Shown: positions 52,111 through 61,198, counted from the stretch's first letter. The stretch: 64,000 nt of DNA from DATKBT01 sp035546295 (GCA_035546295.1 DATKBT010000031.1:89650-153649), one strand, 5' to 3'. Numbers and translations are program-made. Notes: a model not told the origin generated them from the letters alone.

Positions 52111-52860
52111 ATGAAAGTCGAGGTCCTCGGCTGCTACGGCGGCGCCAGCCCCTCGTGCCGGCTCACCTGCCTGGTGGTCAACGGGCGAGTCGCGCTCGAC
52201 GCCGGCTGTCTGGCGCAGGCGCTGCCGCTCGAGCGTCAGTACCGGATCGAGGCGGTGGTGGTGACTCACTCCCACATCGACCACACGAACGGGCTGCCGT
52301 TCTTCATCGACAACGTCTTCGGGCGCCGTGAGAACCTCGAGATCCGGGGCAATCCGGCGACCATCCAGGCGCTGCGCGAGCATCTGTTCAATCACGCCAT
52401 CTGGCCCGACTTCTCGCAGCTTCCGAACTCGACGATCCGGTTCGAGCCGTTCAACAACGAGGAGCCGTTCGAGGCGGGCGGCGTTCGCTTCACTCCGGTG
52501 CCGGTGACGCACGTGGTCCCCACCCACGGCTTCCTGGTCGAGATGGACGGCTCGGCCCTGCTGTGGTCGAGCGACACCGGTCCCACCGAGCGTCTCTGGC
52601 AGGTGGCGAACGAGGTCGAGCGCCTCGACGCGATCTGCATCGAGGTCAGCTTCGAGAACTCCCTGCAGCCGATCGCGGACGCCTCGCAGCATCTGACTCC
52701 GCGGACGCTGGCGGGTGAGCTCGCCAAGCTCGATCGCAACGTCCGGGTGCTCATTCACCACGTGAAGCCTGGGAGCCTGGAGAAGGTGCAGCACGAGATC
52801 GAGGCCCTGGGCGATTCCCGCGTCGAGTTCCTCGAGCAGGGTCGGATGTATGACTTCTGA
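52111..52860 (+). CDS. Metallo-beta-lactamase-fold hydrolase, class II cyclic-nucleotide phosphodiesterase-like
   Basis: The 249-aa protein has the zinc-binding THSHIDH (T52-H58) followed by TNGLPFFIDN. That resembles the His-x-His-x-Asp-His plus Leu-Pro pattern of class II 3',5'-cyclic nucleotide phosphodiesterases (PDE1/CpdP type). Later ligands are visible in VTHVVPTHGF, the Asp in LLWSSDTGPT and IHHVKPG. It would hydrolyse a cyclic nucleotide or related phosphodiester in the cytoplasm. There is no signal peptide. A TACAAT box nine bases upstream suggests a leaderless mRNA. Confidence 0.82.
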   Translation: MKVEVLGCYGGASPSCRLTCLVVNGRVALDAGCLAQALPLERQYRIEAVVVTHSHIDHTNGLPFFIDNVFGRRENLEIRGNPATIQALREHLFNHAIWPDFSQLPNSTIRFEPFNNEEPFEAGGVRFTPVPVTHVVPTHGFLVEMDGSALLWSSDTGPTERLWQVANEVERLDAICIEVSFENSLQPIADASQHLTPRTLAGELAKLDRNVRVLIHHVKPGSLEKVQHEIEALGDSRVEFLEQGRMYDF

Positions 52861-53065
52861 GCCGGCCTCCGACGTGCTGGACGGCACGTCTGCAGCCAGC
52901 GGCGCTCTCACCCTCGATCTCCCCACCGATCCCGACGCCGGCCCCCGCCGTGGCCGGGTCCGAATCGTCCCCGCCGGGTCCGGTCGGCGGGATCGCCCTC
53001 GAGCCAGCGACGAGCGCGCTTGCCAGCACGCGCAGAGGCTCTCCAGGTCGGGCGTCGAAGAGTAG
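52850..53065 (+). CDS. Possible small ORF, unknown
   Basis: A 71-aa frame starts at an ATG inside the last codons of the phosphodiesterase-like gene. Third codon positions are mostly G/C, as in real genes here, but the product is low-complexity (Asp/Pro then Arg/Ser rich) and matches nothing I recognise. It may be only an open frame in a 304-bp gap that otherwise holds no gene. Confidence 0.22.
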   Translation: MTSEPASDVLDGTSAASGALTLDLPTDPDAGPRRGRVRIVPAGSGRRDRPRASDERACQHAQRLSRSGVEE

Positions 53066-53164
53066 GCCGAGGCGTTGCGGCGAACGAGAGGTCCACTCTG
53101 GAAGGCCCGCCGAGGGATCGCGTCGAGCGCTGCGCAGCTCCCCCTGTTCTCGGCGCGGGAGACC

Positions 53165-54040
53165 GTGCCACTGCTGGAGTCCGCCCGTCCGCGGCACGCG
53201 CCTAGCGAACGGGAGGGCCGGTCGGAGTCCCGGCTCGTGGTTCTGGGGTCGGGGTCTGCCGGCAACGCGATCGTCCTCGACGGGGACGGTGGCCGCCTGC
53301 TGGTCGATGCCGGCTTCTCCTGCCGTGAGCTCGAGCATCGGCTACGTGCCGTGGGAGTCGAGCCCCGGACCCTTCGCGCCGTGGTGCTGACCCACGAGCA
53401 CCAGGACCACTGCCGTGGCGCGGCGAGGTTCGCCCGGCGCCACCGGGTGCCGGTGTTCGCCACCGCCGGGACGTTCCGGGCGCGGATGCTGCGCCCGATC
53501 GTCGATCGGCGCCTGATCCGGTCCGGCGTCCCGTTCGAGCTCGCCGGCTTCGAGCTCGTGCCCTTTGCGGTGCCGCACGATGCTCGCGAACCGGTCGGCT
53601 TCGTGGCTCAGGACTCCGGCGGATATCGGCTCGGGGTGGTGTCGGACCTGGGCTGCTTCGAGCCGGCGGCGCTGGTTCGCCTGGTGGACCTCGACGTCCT
53701 GGTGATCGAGACCAACCACGATCCCGAGATGCTGCGCACGGGCCCCTACCCGCTCCTGCTCAAGCGGCGAGTGGCCGGCGATCGAGGTCACCTCTCCAAC
53801 CCCGACGCCGGCCGCTGCATCGGCAGGATCCTCGACGACGGGCTGCACACCGTGGTGCTCTATCATCTGTCCCGGGTGAACAACCTCCCGCGCCTGGCGC
53901 GCGAGGCGATCGGCGAATCGCTCGACCGATTGGGCAGCGTGGCGCGGTTGGTCCTCAGCGATCAGTTCCAGCCCAGCGGCTGGATCGACCTCCACCGGCG
54001 GGCGTCCGGGCTGGAGGAGGCGATGGGAGCTTCGACATGA
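53165..54040 (+). CDS. Metallo-beta-lactamase-fold hydrolase, YycJ/WalJ-like
   Basis: The protein has about 291 aa. The family start VVLGSGSAGNAIVLDGDGGRLLVDAGFSC and the zinc motif THEHQDHCRG match YycJ-type MBL proteins, which are linked to DNA exonuclease or cell-division coordination roles in Bacillus. Further ligands appear in VPHDAREPVGF, VVSDLG and LYHLSRVNN. The start is uncertain: GTG 53165 has a GGAG-like site four bases upstream, whereas GTG 53237 would begin right at the fold. It ends in an ATGA overlap with purS. Confidence 0.82.
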   Translation: MPLLESARPRHAPSEREGRSESRLVVLGSGSAGNAIVLDGDGGRLLVDAGFSCRELEHRLRAVGVEPRTLRAVVLTHEHQDHCRGAARFARRHRVPVFATAGTFRARMLRPIVDRRLIRSGVPFELAGFELVPFAVPHDAREPVGFVAQDSGGYRLGVVSDLGCFEPAALVRLVDLDVLVIETNHDPEMLRTGPYPLLLKRRVAGDRGHLSNPDAGRCIGRILDDGLHTVVLYHLSRVNNLPRLAREAIGESLDRLGSVARLVLSDQFQPSGWIDLHRRASGLEEAMGAST

Positions 54041-54390
54041 CAGACGGTGTCGCGGGTAGATCGGTGGCAGCGGCCGGAACCGGTGGCGGCGCGGCGCTGT
54101 CGCGGTGGACGGCGCGCGTGCGGGTGATGCCTCGCCCCGAGATCCTCGACCCGCAGGGCAAAGCGATCGGATCGGCGCTCGGCCGGCTCGGCTTCGCCGA
54201 GGTCGAGCAGGTGCGCGCTGGCAAGTCTTTCGACCTCGTGGTGGCGGCCGCCGATCGGCGCAGCGCCGAGCTGCGGGTCGAGCGCATGTGCTCCGAGTTG
54301 CTCGCCAATCCGATCATCGAGGACTACGAGCTCGACGCGCTGGAGGAGCTCGAAGGGCCTGCGGAGCCGGCGGGAGGGGACGGTCGATGA
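54037..54390 (+). CDS. purS: Phosphoribosylformylglycinamidine synthase, PurS subunit
   Basis: The 117-aa protein is the small subunit that bridges PurQ and PurL in the three-part FGAM synthase. The conserved body starts near residue 24 (WTARVRVMPRPEILDPQGKAI) and contains VRAGKSFDLVV and the C-terminal CSELLANPIIEDYEL. The first 22 residues (Gly/Ala/Thr rich) are an extension beyond the usual 80-aa family length, as is the tail. It overlaps both the YycJ-like gene and purQ by four bases. Confidence 0.93.
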   Translation: MTDGVAGRSVAAAGTGGGAALSRWTARVRVMPRPEILDPQGKAIGSALGRLGFAEVEQVRAGKSFDLVVAAADRRSAELRVERMCSELLANPIIEDYELDALEELEGPAEPAGGDGR

Positions 54391-55124
54391 GGTGCGGCGT
54401 CGTCGTCTTCCCGGGCAGCAACTGCGATCACGACGTCTACCGCGTGCTGGCGCACGTGCTCGGCCAGCCGGTTCGTTGGCTCTGGCATGGCGAGGAGGAC
54501 CTCGCAGAGAGCGAGCTGGTGGTGCTGCCCGGAGGCTTCTCCTACGGCGACTATCTGCGGGCCGGAGCGATGGCGGCGGTCTCGCCGGTGATGGCGGCCG
54601 TGCGGCGTCATGCCGAGGCCGGCGGTTTGGTGTTGGGCATCTGCAACGGCTTCCAGATCCTGCTCGAGGCGGGCATGCTCCCCGGCGCGATGAGGCGCAA
54701 CGACGACCTGCGGTTCAAGGGAACCGACGCCCATCTGCGGGTCGAGCGCGCCGATCTGCCGCTGACCCGGCGTCTGCGGGTGGGCCAGGTGCTGTGCCTG
54801 CCGATCGCCCACGCCGAGGGCAACTACGCAGACACGCCCGCGGCACTCGATGAGCTGGAGGCGAACCGGCAGGTTGTCTTCCGCTACTGCACCCCCGACG
54901 GAGCCGTCTGCGCGGCGGGCAACCCGAACGGTTCGGAGCGGGGAATCGCCGGGATCGTCAACCGCGCCGGCAACGTGTTCGCGCTGATGCCCCATCCGGA
55001 GCGCGCGGCCGAGGAGGTGCTGGGCAACCGCGACGGGTTGGCGCTGTTCGAGGGCCTGCTCGAGGGAGCGGCCGACGAGGCAATCGGGTCGAGGCGAGTG
55101 ACGGCGGTGGAGCTGCGCTCTTGA
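54387..55124 (+). CDS. purQ: Phosphoribosylformylglycinamidine synthase, glutaminase subunit PurQ
   Basis: The 245-aa class I glutamine amidotransferase supplies ammonia to PurL. The nucleophile is C86 in GICNGFQILLEAG. The oxyanion segment is VLPGGFSYGDYLRAG, and the His-Glu of the triad is in MPHPERAAEE. FPGSNCDHD at the start is a PurQ signature. It is overlapped by purS upstream and purL downstream (TTGA). Confidence 0.96.
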   Translation: MRCGVVVFPGSNCDHDVYRVLAHVLGQPVRWLWHGEEDLAESELVVLPGGFSYGDYLRAGAMAAVSPVMAAVRRHAEAGGLVLGICNGFQILLEAGMLPGAMRRNDDLRFKGTDAHLRVERADLPLTRRLRVGQVLCLPIAHAEGNYADTPAALDELEANRQVVFRYCTPDGAVCAAGNPNGSERGIAGIVNRAGNVFALMPHPERAAEEVLGNRDGLALFEGLLEGAADEAIGSRRVTAVELRS

Positions 55125-57352
55125 GCGTCGCGGCGACGCTCGAGCGGATGGCGAGCGAGCCGCCAGTCGACGTCGAGCTGGCGCGCGAGCACGGCCTCAG
55201 CGAGCAGGAGTACGAGATCCTGCGCGGCTTCCTGGGGCGGGATCCCTCGCTCACCGAGCTCGGGATCACCGCGGCGCTGTTCTCGGAGCACTGCTCCTAC
55301 AAGTCGTCGAAGACCTGGCTGCGGGAGCTGCCGACCGGGGGTGACCGGGTGGTCCAGGGACCGGGTGAGAACGCCGGGATCGTGGATGTCGGTCATGGCT
55401 GGGTGGCGGCCTTCAAGATGGAGTCGCACAACCACCCGAGCTTCATCGAGCCGTACCAGGGGGCCGCTACCGGCGTCGGCGGCATCCTGCGCGACGTCTT
55501 CACGATGGGCGCCCGTCCGATCGCGTGCCTCGACTCGTTGCGCTTCGGGCCGCTCGACACGCCGCGGATGCGTCATCTCGTCGATGGAGCCGTGCGCGGG
55601 ATCGGGGACTACGGCAACTGCGTCGGGATCCCCACCGTCGGCGGCGAGACCGGCTTCCATCGCTCGTACCGGGGCAACATCCTGGTCAACGCTTTCGCTC
55701 TCGGGGTCTGCCGCGCCGAGAGGATCTTCAAGGGTCGCGCCGCCGGCGTCGGCAACCCGATCCTCTATGTCGGCAGCCGCACCGGGCGCGACGGGATCCA
55801 CGGCGCGACGATGGCCTCGGAGTCCTTCGACGAGAGCAGCGAGGCGAAGCGCCCGACGGTGCAGGTCGGCGACCCGTTCACCGAGAAGGTGCTGCTCGAA
55901 GCCTGCCTCGAGGTGATGAGGACCGGAGTGGTGGTCGGAATCCAGGACATGGGGGCTGCGGGGCTGACCAGCTCGTGCTTCGAGATGGCGGACCGCGCGG
56001 GCACCGGCATCGAGCTCGAGCTCGAGAAGGTCCCCCTGCGCGAGGCGGCCCTGACCCCCTACGAGATCATGCTCTCCGAGTCGCAGGAGCGGATGGTGCT
56101 GGTGGCCGAGGCCGGGCGCGAGGAAGTGGTGCGCGAGGTGTTCGAGCGCTGGGGCCTGTCGGTGGTGCCGATCGGCCGGGTCACCGCCTCGGGCCGCGCC
56201 CGTCTCACCTTCGCCGGCGAGGTCGTGGCCGACATGCCGGTGCGAGCGCTGGTCGATCAGGCCCCCGTCTACGAGCGGCCCGTGCGCGCTCTCGAGCTGG
56301 CGGCGGCGCCGGCCGAGCTCCCCGAGTGCCACGACCCGGTCGCCGCACTGGCCGCCCTCCTCGCCACCCCCGAGCTCGGCGACAAGTCCTGGATCTGCAA
56401 TCAGTACGATTCCACCGTGCGCGGCAATACCGTCGTCGGCCCGGGCGGGGACGCAGCCGTGCTGCGCCTCGAGGGGACGCCCAGCGCGCTGGCGCTCACC
56501 TCCGACGTCAATCCCGTCTACTGCGCTCTCGATCCGCGCGCCGGCGGCCGGCAGGCGGTGGCGGAGGCGGCGCGCAACCTCGCCTGCGTCGGCGCCACCC
56601 CGATCGGGCTGACCGACTGCCTGAACTTCGGCAACCCGGAGCGCCCGGAGATCGCGTGGCAGCTGCGCGAGTGCATCCGGGGCATGGCCGAGGCCTGTCG
56701 CGAGCTGGCGGTGCCGGTGGTGTCCGGCAACGTCTCCCTCTACAACGAGACCGAGGGACGCTCGATCCACCCCACCCCGACGGTGGCGATGGTCGGCCTC
56801 CTCGAGGAGCTGCCCGCCGACGCCTGGTCGACTCGACGCGGGAGCTTCTCCTCTTCCGGGGACCGGGTCGTGCTGCTGGGAGAGGATCGCGAGGAGCTCG
56901 GCGGCTCGGCCTTCGCGCGGCTGCTCCACGACCTCGAGGCAGGAACTCCCCCGGTCGTCGACCTGGCCTCCGAGCGGCGGCTGGCCGAGCTGCTGCGCCG
57001 TGCTCACGGCTCGGGACTGCTGACGATGGCGCACGACCTGAGCGAGGGTGGCCTCGCGATCGCCCTCGCCGAAGCCTGCTTCGGAGGCGGCGTCGGCGTG
57101 CTGGTCGAGGTCGGTCTCTCTCCCCGCGCCTTGTTCTCGGAGACCCAGGCCCGAGCCATCGTCGCAACGCCGCCGGGCTCCGTCGAGGCGCTGCTCGAGC
57201 TCGCCGAGACGATCGGGGTGCCCGCTCTCGATGCTGGCTCGGTCGGCGGTGATCGGCTGGTCGTGCGCTTCGACGGGGGAGTGCTCGACAGCGCGCTCGA
57301 CGGCCTGCATCGGGTCTGGCGCTCGGCGTTGCCGAATGCGCTCCAGCTGTAG
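55121..57352 (+). CDS. purL: Phosphoribosylformylglycinamidine synthase, synthetase subunit PurL (small form)
   Basis: The 743-aa protein uses ATP and ammonia from PurQ to convert FGAR to FGAM. It is the short, SQL-type PurL. FSEHCSYKSSKTWLRELPTG, MESHNHPSFIEPYQGAATGVGG and SESQERMVLV are signature segments. NFGNPERPE and GNVSLYNETEGR lie in the second half. The start codon is TTG within a TTGA overlap with purQ, supported by coupling and by the lack of a better start before HGLSEQEYE. Confidence 0.97.
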   Translation: MSVAATLERMASEPPVDVELAREHGLSEQEYEILRGFLGRDPSLTELGITAALFSEHCSYKSSKTWLRELPTGGDRVVQGPGENAGIVDVGHGWVAAFKMESHNHPSFIEPYQGAATGVGGILRDVFTMGARPIACLDSLRFGPLDTPRMRHLVDGAVRGIGDYGNCVGIPTVGGETGFHRSYRGNILVNAFALGVCRAERIFKGRAAGVGNPILYVGSRTGRDGIHGATMASESFDESSEAKRPTVQVGDPFTEKVLLEACLEVMRTGVVVGIQDMGAAGLTSSCFEMADRAGTGIELELEKVPLREAALTPYEIMLSESQERMVLVAEAGREEVVREVFERWGLSVVPIGRVTASGRARLTFAGEVVADMPVRALVDQAPVYERPVRALELAAAPAELPECHDPVAALAALLATPELGDKSWICNQYDSTVRGNTVVGPGGDAAVLRLEGTPSALALTSDVNPVYCALDPRAGGRQAVAEAARNLACVGATPIGLTDCLNFGNPERPEIAWQLRECIRGMAEACRELAVPVVSGNVSLYNETEGRSIHPTPTVAMVGLLEELPADAWSTRRGSFSSSGDRVVLLGEDREELGGSAFARLLHDLEAGTPPVVDLASERRLAELLRRAHGSGLLTMAHDLSEGGLAIALAEACFGGGVGVLVEVGLSPRALFSETQARAIVATPPGSVEALLELAETIGVPALDAGSVGGDRLVVRFDGGVLDSALDGLHRVWRSALPNALQL

Positions 57353-57524
57353 CGGCCACGACCTCGTGCAGCTCCTCGACCGCCAGACGTCTCGGGCTCG
57401 CATGGGGTCCACCATCCTCCCCCAATCGCGCCACTGCTCGCCGGGGCACGCCCGCACGAGACGCGCCCTGCACCCGAGCCCACGGCGCTCGCAACTCGGT
57501 CCACGGGCCTTCGTCCACGGGCTG
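57353..57524. other. Intergenic region after purL
   Basis: About 170 bp lie before the MITE-like element. I see no gene and no clear terminator. Confidence 0.5.
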
Positions 57525-57690
57525 CTAGTGTTCTGGAACAGTGGTTCGTTGCCTCAGTCGCGAGATCATTCTGTTCGCTGGCAAGGCGCTTCGACGAAGG
57601 CAGATCGGGCATCTTTCGAGGAGAAGCAACGCCGCCAGCGGGCAGAAGGGGCCGCGAATTGGGTGACGAAGTAGTGTTCCAGGACACTAG
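57525..57690. mobile_element. MITE-like element with 16-bp terminal inverted repeats
   Basis: The 166-bp element has ends CTAGTGTTCTGGAACA (57525-57540) and TGTTCCAGGACACTAG (57675-57690), which are inverted copies with one mismatch. A TA lies just inside each CTAG, as expected for the TA duplication of IS630/Tc1-type transposons. No transposase fits inside. It separates purL from purF. Family assignment is inferred. Confidence 0.6.
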
Positions 57691-57706
57691 GGTTCCCGGC
57701 AGCAGG

Positions 57707-57724
57707 GCCGAGCTCCGGCTCGGC
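57707..57724 (+). promoter_or_regulatory. Hairpin before purF
   Basis: GCCGAG (57707-57712) and CTCGGC (57719-57724) enclose six bases, 31 bases before the purF start. No T-tract follows. It could affect translation or be incidental. Confidence 0.3.
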
Positions 57725-57755
57725 AGGATCGGATCGGCTCGGGAGTCTTGAGGCG

Positions 57756-59156
57756 ATGTGCGGGATCTTCGGAGTCGATGGCCATCCGGACGCGTCCAAC
57801 CTGACGTATCTGGGGCTCTACGCGCTCCAGCACCGCGGCCAGGAGAGCGCCGGGATCGTCTCCTGGGACGGTGAAGCGCTGCGCGCCGAGCGCGGCATGG
57901 GGCAGGTCGCCGACATCTTCCGTGCCGGCACGCTCGCCAGGCTGATGGGAGCGCGCGCGATCGGACACACCCGATACTCGACGGCCGGAACCAGCGTGAT
58001 CAGCAACGCCCAGCCGATCCTGGTCAAGACCTCGATGGGGCCGCTCGCCGTCGTGCACAACGGCAACCTCACCAACGCCGTCGAGTTGCGCAATCGCCTC
58101 GAGCGCGAAGGCTCGATCTTCCAGACCACCAGCGACACGGAGGTCATTCTCCATTTAATGGCGCGCAATCCGCGCCAGCGGATCGTCGAGTCGCTGATGG
58201 TGGCGCTCGAGCAGGTCCAGGGCGCCTACTCGCTGCTCCTGATCAGCCCGCAGGGCATCGTGGCCGCGCGCGATCCGTGGGGTTTCCGACCACTGATCAT
58301 GGGAACCCTCGACGGCGCGGCCTGCTTCGCGTCGGAGAGCTGTGCGTTCGACCTGATGGGCGCGGGGGAGACGCGGGAGCTGTTGCTGGGAGAGGTCGTG
58401 GAGGCGAGCGAGAGAGGGGTCGAGAGCTTCCAGCTGCCGATCACGGGCACCCCGACCCGCTGTCTGTTCGAGCACGTCTACTTCGCGCGCCCGGACAGCC
58501 ACCTGTTCGGCGATGCCGTCTCGCAGGCTCGCCTCCAGATGGGGGCGCGGCTCGCGCGAGAGTCGCCGGTGCTCGCCGACTCGGTGGTTCCGATCCCCGA
58601 CAGCGGGCTGTTCGCGGCGCTCGGCTACAGCCGCGAGTCAGGCCTTCCGCTCGAGTTCGGCCTGATCCGCAACCACTACGTCGGGCGCACCTTCATCGAG
58701 CCCAAGCAGTCGATCCGCCACTTCGGCGTAAAGGTCAAGCTCAACCCGGTGCGCGACCTGATCGCGGGGCGGAGGATCGTGCTGGTCGACGACTCGATCG
58801 TGCGCGGCACCACCTCGCCGAAGATCGTCAAGATGGTGCGCGACGTCGGGGCGCGGGAGGTCCACCTTCGGATCTCGTGTCCGCCGACGCGGTGGCCCTG
58901 TCATTACGGGATCGACATGCCGACGCGCGAGGAGCTGATCGCCTCGTCGCACTCGGTCGAGGAGATCCGCCAGTTCGTCGGCGCCGATTCACTGTCCTAC
59001 CTGTCGATGGAGGGGATGCTCGGCTGCGTCTCCGCCGATCCGTCGAGCTACTGCACGGCATGTTGGACCGGCGACTACCGCGTGTCGATCACGGCGCAGG
59101 ACCGCCGCCAGGCCGAGCTGTTCCCGATCCGCGCCGAGGAAGAGGAGTCGGTGTGA
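57756..59156 (+). CDS. purF: Amidophosphoribosyltransferase, [4Fe-4S] type
   Basis: The 466-aa enzyme makes phosphoribosylamine from PRPP and glutamine, the first committed step of purine synthesis. The N-terminal Ntn-hydrolase nucleophile is Cys2 (MCGIFG), exposed by Met removal alone. PRPP binds at VLVDDSIVRGTTS. Four cysteines (C236, C382, C433, C436) stand where the Bacillus-type enzyme holds its iron-sulfur cluster; the E. coli type lacks these. Unlike the Bacillus enzyme there is no propeptide before Cys. Its stop overlaps purM. Confidence 0.97.
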   Translation: MCGIFGVDGHPDASNLTYLGLYALQHRGQESAGIVSWDGEALRAERGMGQVADIFRAGTLARLMGARAIGHTRYSTAGTSVISNAQPILVKTSMGPLAVVHNGNLTNAVELRNRLEREGSIFQTTSDTEVILHLMARNPRQRIVESLMVALEQVQGAYSLLLISPQGIVAARDPWGFRPLIMGTLDGAACFASESCAFDLMGAGETRELLLGEVVEASERGVESFQLPITGTPTRCLFEHVYFARPDSHLFGDAVSQARLQMGARLARESPVLADSVVPIPDSGLFAALGYSRESGLPLEFGLIRNHYVGRTFIEPKQSIRHFGVKVKLNPVRDLIAGRRIVLVDDSIVRGTTSPKIVKMVRDVGAREVHLRISCPPTRWPCHYGIDMPTREELIASSHSVEEIRQFVGADSLSYLSMEGMLGCVSADPSSYCTACWTGDYRVSITAQDRRQAELFPIRAEEEESV

Positions 59157-60217
59157 GCGAGGAGCGACCGGCAGCTGCGAGCGCCTACGGCGCCGCTGGG
59201 GTCGACATCGACGCGCAGGAACGCGCCCTCGGCGGCATCAAGGAGCTGGTCCGGTCGACCGCGACCACCGGCGTGCTGTCGGAGCTGGGGAGCTTCGGAG
59301 GACTCTTTTGCCCCGATCTCGAGGGCTACCGGGAGCCGGTCCTGGTCTCCTCCGCCGACGGCGTCGGGACCAAGCTGATCGTCGCGAGGATGGCTGGCGA
59401 CTACTCGACCGTCGGCCGCGATCTGGTCAATCACTGCGTCAACGACATCCTCGTCCAGGGAGCGAGACCGCTGTTCTTCCTCGACTACGTGGGCGCCGGC
59501 GTGCTCGAGGAGCAGGTCATGGTCCAGCTCGTCGGAGGCGTGGCCGAGGGTTGTCGAGAGAACGGCTGCGCTCTGCTCGGCGGCGAGACGGCCGAGATGC
59601 CGGGTTTCTACCAGGAGGGGGACTACGAGCTGGTCGGCTTCATCGTCGGAATCGTCGATCGCCCCCTGCTGCTCGACGGCTCGCGCGTGAGCGAGGGCGA
59701 CCGCCTGATCGGCCTGCCCTCCGCGGGCCTGCACACGAACGGCTACTCGCTGGCGCGGCGGGCCCTGCTCGAAGTCGCGGGGCTCGGCCTCGACTCCCGT
59801 CTCGAGGGAGACCCACGGACCCTGCGAGAGGTGTTGCTCGCGCCGCACCTGTCCTACCTGGGCGCCGTCTCCCCCGTGCTCGGGGACCCGGGGCTGCACG
59901 CCCTCGCGCACGTCACCGGCGGCGGCCTCACCGACAACGTCCCGCGAGTGCTGCCCGACGGCCTGGCCGCTCGTATCGAGAGGAACACGTGGACGCCGCC
60001 GGCCGAGTTCCGCGAGATCCAGCGCTGGGGCGAGGTGTCCGACGACGAGATGTACCGTGTCTTCAACATGGGCATTGGCATGGTGGTGGTGGTCGCCGCC
60101 GATGCCTGCGAGCGCATGCTCGAGAGGCTGGCCAGAACGCCGTCCGGCGCAGGCCAGGGGCTTCCGGTCGTCATCGGCTCCGTCGAGGCCGGCCGCGAGC
60201 CGGTTCTCTACTGCTGA
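59153..60217 (+). CDS. purM: Phosphoribosylformylglycinamidine cyclo-ligase
   Basis: The 354-aa enzyme closes the imidazole ring to give AIR. The family start YGAAGVDIDAQERAL, SADGVGTKLIVARM, VNHCVNDILVQGARPLFFLDY and LLGGETAEMPGFY are all present, and HVTGGGLTDNVPRVLP follows. Length is normal. GTG 59153 overlaps the purF stop. The purN gene follows after 20 bp. Confidence 0.97.
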   Translation: MSEERPAAASAYGAAGVDIDAQERALGGIKELVRSTATTGVLSELGSFGGLFCPDLEGYREPVLVSSADGVGTKLIVARMAGDYSTVGRDLVNHCVNDILVQGARPLFFLDYVGAGVLEEQVMVQLVGGVAEGCRENGCALLGGETAEMPGFYQEGDYELVGFIVGIVDRPLLLDGSRVSEGDRLIGLPSAGLHTNGYSLARRALLEVAGLGLDSRLEGDPRTLREVLLAPHLSYLGAVSPVLGDPGLHALAHVTGGGLTDNVPRVLPDGLAARIERNTWTPPAEFREIQRWGEVSDDEMYRVFNMGIGMVVVVAADACERMLERLARTPSGAGQGLPVVIGSVEAGREPVLYC

Positions 60218-60237
60218 GCGAGGGGCGGAGGCGGAGG

Positions 60238-60858
60238 ATGAGCTCGACCGCACGAGCCCGCGTCGCAGTCTTGCTCTCGGGCCGCGGCAGCAACTACCGC
60301 GCGCTCCAGGAGGCCGTCGACCAGCGGAGGCTTCCGGCCGAGATCGTGGTCGTGGTCAGCAACGAGCCGGAGGCCGTCGGGCTCGAGATCGCCAGGGCCG
60401 CCGGCGTTCCCGCACACGCGATCCCGCACCGCGGCGAGCCGAGTCGCGCCAGTCACGAGGAGAAGGTGCGGGACGTGCTCGAGCGTGCCGGGGCGGAGTG
60501 GATCTGCCTGGCGGGATACATGCGTCTGCTCTCCGGGGCGTTCGTCGATCGCTACCGATGGCGCGTCCTCAACATCCACCCGAGCCTGCTTCCCGCCTTT
60601 CCTGGGCTCGACGTGCATCGCAAGGCACTCGAGCACGGCGTGCGGATCTCGGGATGCACGGTGCACCTGGTCGATGCGGGGCTCGACAGCGGTCCCATCG
60701 TGGTTCAGAGGGCGGTGCCGGTGCTCGACGACGACAGCCCAGAGAGCCTCGCCGCCCGGATCCTGGAAGAGGAGCATCGGGCATATCCGGACGCGTTGGA
60801 GCGTTTACTCACTCGACGCTGGGTCCTGGAGGGACGCCGCCTGCGCTTCCGGCCGTGA
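60238..60858 (+). CDS. purN: Phosphoribosylglycinamide formyltransferase
   Basis: The 206-aa protein transfers a formyl group from 10-formyl-tetrahydrofolate to GAR. VLLSGRGSNYRALQEAV binds the phosphate, NIHPSLLPAFPG holds the catalytic His and Asn, and HLVDAGLDSGPIVVQRAV carries the Asp. A purine-rich stretch upstream (GGAGGCGGAGG) gives a ribosome site close to ATG 60238. It is the last pur gene before the rRNA operon on the same strand. Confidence 0.96.
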   Translation: MSSTARARVAVLLSGRGSNYRALQEAVDQRRLPAEIVVVVSNEPEAVGLEIARAAGVPAHAIPHRGEPSRASHEEKVRDVLERAGAEWICLAGYMRLLSGAFVDRYRWRVLNIHPSLLPAFPGLDVHRKALEHGVRISGCTVHLVDAGLDSGPIVVQRAVPVLDDDSPESLAARILEEEHRAYPDALERLLTRRWVLEGRRLRFRP

Positions 60859-60982
60859 CGGTTTGGAGCCGGGGTCGCCGGCCGGGCCCGGGGGGCGGTT
60901 CTCGGGCCGCCCGGGAGGCAGCCGTCGAGCACGACGCCAGTCTCGGGCAGCCCAGAGAAGGTGGTCTCGAACCGCTAGGCCC

Positions 60983-61011
60983 TTGACAGGGCACTCGAGC
61001 CGTCCTACACT
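60983..61011 (+). promoter_or_regulatory. rRNA promoter P1
   Basis: A perfect TTGACA (60983-60988), a 17-base spacer and TACACT (61006-61011). It lies about 300 bases before the 16S gene. Confidence 0.85.
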
Positions 61012-61113
61012 GTGTTGCTCGCGCCGAGGAGAGCGCTCCTGAACGGCGCTCCGGTTCCTCCGGGGACTCCCGGCTGGGGCCGCGATCGGCGCGGATTTTC
61101 GAACCGACGGGTC

Positions 61114-61142
61114 TTGACGGCGATTGCTCGCTGTCGTAGGCT
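61114..61142 (+). promoter_or_regulatory. rRNA promoter P2
   Basis: TTGACG (61114-61119), a 17-base spacer and TAGGCT (61137-61142), about 130 bases downstream of P1 and with the same spacing. Confidence 0.65.
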
Positions 61143-61172
61143 CTCGTTTCGCCTCCACGAGGGGGCACTCGG

Positions 61173-61198
61173 TTCTTTGAAAACTGAATAGAGGATTC
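61173..61198 (+). promoter_or_regulatory. boxA-like antitermination signal and left arm of the 16S processing stem
   Basis: TTCTTTGAAAACTGAATA resembles the boxA region of bacterial rRNA leaders. The 18 bases at 61181-61198 are exactly complementary to 63005-63022 beyond the 16S gene, so the two arms would pair as an RNase III substrate. Confidence 0.75.

Noticed and set aside
54884..57457. Open frame of about 850 codons on the minus strand opposite purL
   Set aside because: There are no recognisable motifs, and it is fully explained by the third-position GC of purL.
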